From: Kryptolebias marmoratus | Taxonomy: Eukaryota > Chordata > Actinopteri > Cyprinodontiformes > Rivulidae | NCBI RefSeq assembly: GCF_001649575.2 | Contig: NC_051452.1 | Span: 13,527,621-13,591,620 of the forward strand | Direction: 5' to 3' | DNA length: 64,000 bases | Shown here: in pieces, positions 56,757 to 64,000 of the stretch | How the letters are laid out: every line of letters begins with the position of its first letter | Numbering within the stretch: the first letter of the stretch is position 1 | Position numbers and translations under genes: made by a program | Notes under the pieces: model-generated | Told to the model about the DNA's origin: nothing | What the model saw: the letters and a program-made list of their open reading frames with translations, nothing else | Database searches by the model: none

Positions 56757-58210
56757 TTTCAAGGCCCTTTTATTGCGTTGCGACGGGGGACAATAAAGCA
56801 CCGTCTTGCCTGCATTATTGACAAGTTAATAGCAGATCGTTTACAAAAATCGTCACAGTAGTGCTTTACTTTAAATTAAAAAAATCACAAAATATTGTAC
56901 TTCTTTAAACGATACATAACCCCTACTCAAAAAAAAGAAAAAAAACAAACAACAACAAACTATTCAGTGCAACAGGTTCTGAGCCAGCATTCATAAACAA
57001 ATGTTTTAAAGTTTAGATTCGTTCAGATTCTAACAAAAACCGTCCCTGTCTGGGAAGGATCGATCCAGTATGGTCACTAAGATCGCCCCCCTTCTCCCCT
57101 CTTCTGGGTGGGAGAAGTTTGTGATGTGGGGCCAAGTTGCGGTATACTGTTTGTTCTGTTTTTTTTTCCTCTCAAGCATCAATGCAGCAACAGGGATGTG
57201 AAATAACAAAGGACAAAGCATGTGCGGGAGAAAGATAAAAAAAGCGGAGTACGCATCATTCAAAAACAAATTAGCAAATGTCTTCTTCTTGTGGCTCAAA
57301 AGCAGAAGCCTTCAGCTTGCAAGTCTGAACCAGTTTGATCTTCCCTTCATTCCCTCGACACCTTCCTCTCATCTCTGTCCTTGACCAACTACAAAAAGGG
57401 CCTTCACTCCAAGCAGTATCATTCAGCCGCTTGTTTGGGTTTCTAATAAAAAAAAAGTCCTCATTGATGGTGCTTCATTTGAGGGGCACTTTGACAAAAA
57501 AAATGACACCACCTTGTCGCAAAAGGCCACAAAATATCCTCTAAAACTCAGGTCCACTTAAATCATTTAAATCGTCTTTTTCAAACTTTCCTTCCAACAT
57601 TTTTTTCCACAAAATGTGACTCACAGGAAATAGCTAATCGGTTACCCTGAGAACAAATTTTCCATCCACGATTTGAGTTAAAAAAAGAACACGAAGAAAT
57701 ACATCAATTATGGTTTAATAAACCACATTGTCACTCACCAAGTTGCACTTTTGCACAAAGAAAAACAAAACATTTAAATAAACTAAAATTAGCGTTTTGT
57801 TTCTGTTTTTGAAAGAAGGACATCAAGTTGCGTAACAGCAACTTCACTGAGGTGGGTTTATTGAAATATGTGCTCATGAACTCAATCAGACTGAGTTTTT
57901 TTGAAGCCTGAAATTTGAAAAACACAAGCTTCAAGACAAAGTAATTGACAAATGCTGGATATCTGATCAATCCCACCCTCCCACCCACAAAAAAAAAAAA
58001 CACAAATATGCAGAGACAGGTAAAATGTAAACACATCCGAAAGTGGTTCTTTAGATCAAAAATCAAAGTAAACTCACTTGCATAAAAGTCAATTCATGTT
58101 GACTGTATCATGAAAATTGGTAATAAGTCTGATTGATAATAAAAGGCCTCAGAGGGTTTCCACATTTTGTGTCAAAAGCTTCAGTTATATTCATCAGTTT
58201 GTACAAGGTT
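56757..58210. other. no gene seen
   Basis: AT-rich non-coding DNA; A-rich tracts at 56928-56963. Minus frames at 57030-57299 and 57731-58066 match nothing recognised. Confidence 0.4.
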
Positions 58211-58214
58211 CATA

Positions 58215-58515
58215 CATCCTGATTCATACCACAGATTCTGTCTAGCTTCCAGTGATTTTCTTTTTTATTTCCTCCAGAGGGTACCTCCACCTCTCCAGAC
58301 TCTCCTCCAATGGCTTCCAACTCCTACTAGAGATCACAATATCATCACCAAACATCAGAGTCCATCGGCGCTCCTGCCCTCATCTGTCGATCTGCCCATC
58401 TTCTCTGCAAACAGTAAGGAGCTCAGAGCCGATCTGGGTTGCAATCCCACACCCAACTTAAACCCATTTGTCTCTCCTGCTGCATAGATTGTCACTGTTT
58501 CTCTGAGGCTGTCCA
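58215..58515 (-). pseudogene. LINE reverse-transcriptase core fragment
   Basis: On the minus strand the sequence reads TNGFKLGVGLQPRSALSSLL, then MFGDDIVISSRSWKPLEESLE. These match the GLHQGSALSPFLF and F(A)DDIV motifs of a fish LINE reverse transcriptase; the catalytic box reads FGDD. Stops and a frameshift separate the blocks. It may be the same LINE family as the fragment at 41186-41630. Confidence 0.8.
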
Positions 58516-58617
58516 GATTTGTTGCTAGATTCCATCATTGGAAGGGGTTGGAGCAATTACTGTCATAACGTAAATTTAATTTATGGTTTGAAGTCTGATG
58601 TTATTTTAAATTAAGTC

Positions 58618-58692
58618 ATCGGAGGGCCCGACGGAGCTCACCCGCGGGCTGGATGTGGCCCCGGGGCCACCAATTAAAAAAGCCCTGCTGTA
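58618..58692. mobile_element. hAT-like terminal fragment
   Basis: GCGGGCTGGATGTGGCCCCG followed by GGCCACCAATTAAAAAAGCC and CCTG is a typical hAT end. The partner end was not found. Confidence 0.5.
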
Positions 58693-60099
58693 GGACTTTC
58701 CAAACAGAAGCAGCAAAGTGGACATCTTGGGGTAAAAAACATAAAAAGAAGTCAGCTCAGCAGCCAGTTGAAATAAATAATAAAATGAATTTTTGTTTTG
58801 TTTATTTTTCTCGACGAGTTTTAATGAATTGTTTATTAGAATCTTTCTCAATATAAATGTTTGTTTGGTCCTGATTTTATTAAATAAACTGGATTGCAGG
58901 ACATTGTATGGGCAAGTTCCTCTTTGGTTTAATGTTTGTTCTTATTGTTTTTCAACCCACTGTGGTCACTGTGTGCAATAATGTGCTGTGTCAGTCAGAG
59001 GACAACAGTCTGAGCAGCGTTATGTTTATTTTTATTATAGTGCTCAGAACTCTTCTTCTATGTACTTTTGTTGAGAGGCTGAAAATCGATGCAGACTGTT
59101 AGAACAGCTCTCAAAATACGCAAATTTTCAGTGTTTTTGATTTGAATTTTCTAACACAATTTCTACATTATTAAATGATTGGGGCCTAATGTAACTCCAC
59201 CTCATACTTCCTGTCTTTGTTGGTAGCTAAATTTGTCAATCAGTTATGGAAATCCCCCTGTTAGAGCTCAGAAGATCTGAGAACATTTTATGTCATCTGA
59301 TCTTAGCTCCAAGTTTTGCATTACGCCACTACACTGCTCAGTTGCCTCCCTAAAATTACTCTACTTCTTCTGAAAAGAAACAGAGACTAAAAGCTGTGAA
59401 GACAAGTCAACAGAAGAACTTTACATTTTCTCTTTCCACCTGGAGTGTCTGATTCCACTGTACTCCCTCTGACGCTGTTTACATCCAGGGATTACTTTAC
59501 TGACTCAATATCTGTCGAGACTATCCAAAGTGTACGTGTCAGTGTTCGAATGTAAACAAATTTATAATTGTTGGCATTAAAAGTTGACTCTGCTGATTTT
59601 AGACCTTTGGTAGTGAATGATGTGTATTCAGTGGTTATTTTTTTTGTAGATGACACACATATACAAAAAAATTAAAATCAAAAGCATTAAAAAGTCATGT
59701 GTTTTGACTGCTATTATGACTTTGAGGCTTAGTGCCCCCACACTGTTTCCTCAGCTCTGGAAATTATTGTGGCTCTCTTGATGTTTCTTTAACTCTGTAC
59801 TCCATTGTGTGCATGAAGACCATGTTTGCACTGAATGACCATTGATTCAAACACTGTGCCTGCTTGTTGGTCTCACTGGACACAGTGAAAGTGTTGTTGC
59901 GCAATTTTAAACTTGCACTTCAAGAATGTGTTTTCAGAAAACATTGTTTTCAGCCACAATAACCAACTAAATGTGTTATGATATTGCACACATCCTAGTC
60001 TGATTTTGACAAGCAGTGCCATAAAAAAACTCTTGCCCTCCCTGTGAACCACTGAAATAAATAAAAACTAGCATTAATTGAAGGAATTCATAAATCCCA
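58693..60099. other. no gene seen
   Basis: AT-rich non-coding DNA; overlapping short plus frames at 58793-59102 match nothing recognised. Confidence 0.4.
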
Positions 60100-60715
60100 C
60101 TGCCTTGCATGCCAAAGGTTTAACCCTCTGGTGGCTTTCGGGTCAAATTGACCTGAAATTACAAGGGCTTCTCTACCTCTCTCTCTTTTGAGGGTTGAAC
60201 AAAGATCTCACTTGATCTGTTAGTGCTCAAAGTACAGTATGTGTTGGGTATGACTTCCAGCTACTACCACACCAAATTTTAGCTCAATATCTTGAAAACT
60301 GATAGAGCTATAGGCATATTTGTGTTTGTTATGGTTAATTAGCTGTGGCAGACATACTGAGTCATGTTCATGACTGCAAATTTCATAAAGATCTGTCAAG
60401 TGGTAATGGGATATTTTGCAAGCAGACAGACAAGGTTGACTACAATATAATGATGCCAAAGTTTTAAACAAAATCTCATGATCTGTTAGAGCTCGAAGTA
60501 AATGTTGGGGAACACTCACAGCTACTCCCCCACCCACTCAGTATTGGTACAATTGACTGGATTATAGCCATTTTTGTGGTCGCTGATAGCAGTTAGCTGT
60601 GGTGGCCATCTTGAATTGGGTTGACACCAAAAATTAAATAGTTATAGATGTACGGACAGATAAATACACACATACACACAGACAGGCAACTAAATTTCTG
60701 TTATCTTTTATGGCA
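60100..60715 (+). repeat. dispersed repeat family R-2, copy 5 (two units in tandem)
   Basis: Unit one starts TGCATGCCAAAGG (60107) and unit two GATGCCAAAGTTTTAAACAA (60451). Both contain GATCTGTTAG(T/A)GCTC; ACTACCACACCAAATTTTAG is clear in unit one. Unit one is interrupted by the miniature element at 60120-60198. Confidence 0.72.
60120..60198. mobile_element. piggyBac-like miniature element, copy 2, inside repeat R-2
   Basis: TTAACCCTCTGGTGGCTTTC at the left and GAGGGTTGAA at the right (TTAA mutated to TTGA plus A) bracket sequence matching the copy at 34093-34187. Three other R-2 units in the window lack it at the same place. Confidence 0.75.
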
Positions 60716-61070
60716 TCAAGCAATAATTACACAACACTTACATTGTCTAAATGAAATCAGATGTTATCATGAAACTGCCTTAAAATCTAAAATACCTCAT
60801 TTTGTTTTTCAGTAGTTTAGTCTTTGCACTCCAAGCATAAAGACATCAGTGGCTAACAGTGAAAACTGCAGCTTTTTATTGCTCCCGTCAATAAGCAGGC
60901 ATGCATTGTAGCTATCATTAAACGGCTAATTAAAAACAGCCACAATCAACGCTCAGAGTCTACAGATCAGCTCATCATCAACTTAATTACAGCTGATTGC
61001 GGTTTGCAGCAGGACTCAGTGTAGCTTCATCTAATTACTGGATGAACCGATGGATAAACTCATGGCAAGA
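60716..61070. other. no gene seen
   Basis: AT-rich non-coding DNA. Confidence 0.4.
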
Positions 61071-61205
61071 ACTCCCAAGCTTGAAAGAGAAGGAATCTTG
61101 GTAATCAAGCCTAAAGGACTGACAGACAGACAAACGCACACATACACAGGCAGAAACATTATTGCCCTCCAATTGCCTTTCGGATGTGGGAGATAATCCT
61201 CTCAC
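61071..61205 (+). repeat. dispersed repeat family R-2, copy 6 (tail only)
   Basis: GACAGACAGACAAACGCACA then GCAGAAACATTATTGCCCTC match the family's right end. Confidence 0.55.
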
Positions 61206-62054
61206 ATAACCTTGCAAATTCAACGTACTATTCAATGTGTTTTGGACAGTTATTTATCCTTCACTGCTATCATTGTTTAAACGCCATCGTAAGTTCACCA
61301 TACACTCTGTACAGTCAATCCTGGCTAACACACTGAAATAAGGTTGGGAAGTTAATGTGGTTTACTTGCCAGCAGGCAAAGCAATTAAATTATTACACTT
61401 TACTACAAACTATAAATATAACTTACATGGCCAGAGCTTGGCCACCATCTGTTTCTACGGCACAACAGTAAGTACGCTGCAACAGTTTCAAATCTTAAAG
61501 GGCTCAAAGTGATGGTACACAAAGTATAAAGTCCCCTCCTGTTGTCTGACTGATTGTAAACAGCGCACAGAAATGTAACAGCAGCTAAACGTAAGTGTCA
61601 GTTTTTATGGTGATTCATACCAACTTGCAATCTTAATATCTCATTCTCACACCATTAAGACAATGGAAATGCATTTAGAGCCACAGCAGTGCCGACATAA
61701 ACAGCAACAAACACTGTGAAAGAGTGTTTAGCGACACTGGTGACACAGCAACAGCACAGTATAGATTGTTTCGCCTTAATCATGTGAACAAACTAATATT
61801 CCAGAAGAAAACCTTAAAGTAGAGCCTGTGGGTTGAATAGTGTTGATAGAAAGTAATGCACAAGCTGTGACACACCCTTATTGTGTGAATCATTCATAAA
61901 TCAAAATGTTCAGCTGGTTCAGTACGTCACAGCTATGACTGTTGGTTTGTGTAACTTTTATAGTTTTCACAATTTTTAAGTTTTTATATAGAATAAAACT
62001 CCCCAAATCATTGTTCTCTTTGTAATCTGCTTTAGCAAACTCGCTCGATTTCTC
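61206..62054. other. no gene seen
   Basis: AT-rich non-coding DNA with no recognised repeat. Confidence 0.4.
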
Positions 62055-62520
62055 TCTTCTTAAGGTAGCTGAAGCTACCGTTCTGCTACTTTAAGCTTTT
62101 AGCTACTGTTCTGACACTTTTAGCGTTAAATAATCATTCTGCTACTTTTAGGGCTATGGGTTGCTACTTTTTGATTTTAACCACCATTCTGCCACTTTTA
62201 GTGGTTAGCTACTGCTCTAATACTTTATTTCTTATTGTTACTATTATTATTCCTAATATTACTTTTAGATTTAAGCTATTGTTCTAATACTTTTAGTTAG
62301 ATGATAGCTTAAAGCTACAGTTCTGCCACGTTTAGCTATTGTTTTACTTCTGCTACTTTCAGAGCTACCATTCTCCTGCATTTAGCTTAAACCTACAGTT
62401 TTGTTCCTTTTAGCTACAGTTTTCCTAGTTTTATATTTGAGTAATGGTTTTGTTCATTCTAGGTTTTAGCTACTTTTTTGATGATTTAAAATTTTAGCTA
62501 TGATGTTGCAAATCTTAGCT
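62055..62520. repeat. degenerate minisatellite of TAGCTACNGTTCTGCTACTTTT-type units
   Basis: About a dozen diverged units of roughly 30-45 bases share TTAGCTAC(T/C), (A/G)TTCTG and CTACTTTTAG. Units near 62080-62230 are closest to each other and decay to the right. Non-coding. Confidence 0.7.
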
Positions 62521-63464
62521 TTCAGTTCGTTTTGCTAATTGTGGGAATGCTGAATCAGAATACTTCACATTAGAAATATATTTTGATACTTTTTCGATGG
62601 TTGTTACTAGGGTTGGACATCAAGTCTCGAGAATAGAAGTGGGACTAACATTCTGATTATCCCAGAATTGTTCAAATTATAAATTTTCGTTCCTTAGTTT
62701 CGATACCTGGAAGAAGAAGCTGCAGAACAACAAAGAAGAAAAATCCGCAGGAAGCAGGTTATGTGCGGCGCGTCTCAGTCACATGACCATTTAAATCATG
62801 TATTTGTTTTAATAGACAAACAACGTGAAATTGCTAACGTTAGCCAGGCAGTTGACCAGACTCCGCAATGTGCTGCTCCGTTCACCATATCGTCCAAAGG
62901 AAAGATTTTGGTGTAACAGAAAGCTTACAGCATAGATTACCTCTTAAAACAATGGGAATCGTGACCCGTTAGGAACCGTAAACAAGAAATCAGAAATGGA
63001 ACCTGAAATGTTAAAATTCAACTGATGACCAACTCTAGTTTTTACACAATTATAGTTGAAGCTGGATGATTTTTGTGGATTTTCCCACAAAATGTCAATA
63101 TACAGTTGATGGTGTAACACACTAACTTTTGAGCTGTCTAAAATTTTTAATTTTTTTTTTTTTTGTAAAGAAACTTTTCTTTCCCAGAACTCCTTTTGGA
63201 ACATAAATAATTTATACATCAAAATGTAGGCCTTTTTGTCTTTTTCACGCAGTGTGCGTCTCACTTCTATTGGACTTGTTTTTTTTTTTTTCTTAAATCT
63301 CCAAAGAACACAGAGAACACACACTCAAGCTTCCATACACTTCAAGTATATTTTAGTGCAACATATTCTCTTAAAATCTGGAAGCGATGGGTCTTTTAAA
63401 CTTTTCGCATCTCCTACCCAAAATACTATAGGCACATTAAAATGTCCATCAGCGTCTTCTGCTT
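62521..63464. other. no gene seen
   Basis: AT-rich non-coding DNA with T-runs at 63151-63164 and 63279-63291. The 126-codon minus frame at 62944-63324 is a low-complexity artefact of these runs. Confidence 0.4.
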
Positions 63465-63655
63465 TTTAAAGAGGATTATTCTCAGTCTGCGTTTTTGTCT
63501 GCCTCTCATTAGCTTGACAGTCAGGGAGTAAGAAACATGGAAGTGTGGTTACCATGGTGACTATAATGAGCCACTGGCAGCAGCTTTAACATTTCTTTCA
63601 ATTTTGGTTCACACTTACATGGCTCATGCATTAAAATGTAGGCATTTTTTTCTAC
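63465..63655 (+). repeat. dispersed repeat pair, member 2 (GTTACCATGG family)
   Basis: GACAGTCAGGGAGTAAGAAA, GTGGTTACCATGGTGAC and AATGAGCCACTGGCAGCAGC repeat the block at 19381-19510. The palindromic core at 63548-63561 fits the RFX X-box pattern. Confidence 0.7.
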
Positions 63656-64000
63656 CTTGGATTATTACAAAGTTATGTTTATGTTATTTTTAGTTCTGTC
63701 TTTAAATACTCACCACAGCTAAACTGTTTTACTGTCATGTCGTTTAGATCAGTTAGACTAGTGTTAAGCAATGTGTGAATGTCTGTACAAGACTATTTTT
63801 TTAAGTTATGAAAGACACTGTTAAAGGTCAACTTATGTTTTATTGTTCATAATGAAGAAAATTGATTCTGCAGCTCACTGTTGAGTCTCTGAATGAGTGC
63901 TAAACATTTGCTGCTTTTTTAAAATTTGCACCGTTTCACGTGTTGTTTGTTACTAGTGAGTCAAGTTCTATAATTTTAAAATACGAGCTGATTGTGAACG
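63656..64000. other. no gene seen
   Basis: AT-rich non-coding DNA to the window edge. Confidence 0.4.

Noticed and set aside
62944..63324. 126-codon minus-strand frame rich in lysine
   Set aside because: The lysine runs come from poly-T tracts on the plus strand.

Overview
This window is vertebrate nuclear DNA, almost certainly from a ray-finned (teleost) fish. The evidence is one intact vertebrate glycosyltransferase gene, an AT-rich intergenic background, and a dense layer of repeat types typical of fish genomes: Tc1-like transposons, hAT and piggyBac-like miniature elements, LINE fragments and dinucleotide microsatellites. Nothing looks bacterial, organellar or viral. The species cannot be named from the sequence.

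The only complete, confidently identified protein gene is b3galt1 (beta-1,3-galactosyltransferase 1). It lies on the minus strand as one uninterrupted 328-codon reading frame at 27459-28445. The coding exon starts at 28711, just after a near-perfect polypyrimidine tract and CAG acceptor. Its 5' leader carries three short upstream reading frames. Upstream non-coding exons must lie at higher coordinates, inside or beyond the window, and I could not place them. A CpG-rich block at 46480-46750 is the best promoter candidate in the window, but its strand and target gene are unresolved.

Layout. 1-2380: a microsatellite with a retroelement tail, then a decayed Tc1-like transposon holding a nested hAT miniature element. 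2380-11100: mostly plain non-coding DNA with a LINE scrap and a dispersed repeat rich in TGACCT half-sites. 11160-12700: a second Tc1-like family (antisense) with an internal duplication and a nested hAT. 12700-21240: non-coding DNA with two copies of an unassigned inverted-repeat element, a possible LTR-like repeat and a small decayed reading frame. 21243-21906: an assembly gap. 21907-26700: possible conserved non-coding DNA, another Tc1-like copy and an inverted-repeat element. 26700-28740: b3galt1. 28740-46370: intergenic or intronic DNA with many repeat copies. 46370-47020: the CpG-rich block and a candidate exon. 47020-64000: repeats, including two hAT miniature elements with 8-bp target duplications, LINE remnants, a piggyBac-like insertion inside another repeat, and a degenerate minisatellite.

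There is no operon-like cooperation between genes. The window is essentially one Golgi enzyme gene in a repeat-rich regulatory landscape. I found no convincing new biological system. The most useful leads are the upstream reading frames of b3galt1, the CpG block with its candidate exon, the repeat-borne nuclear-receptor and RFX-type motifs, and the nested insertions that allow relative dating of repeat families.
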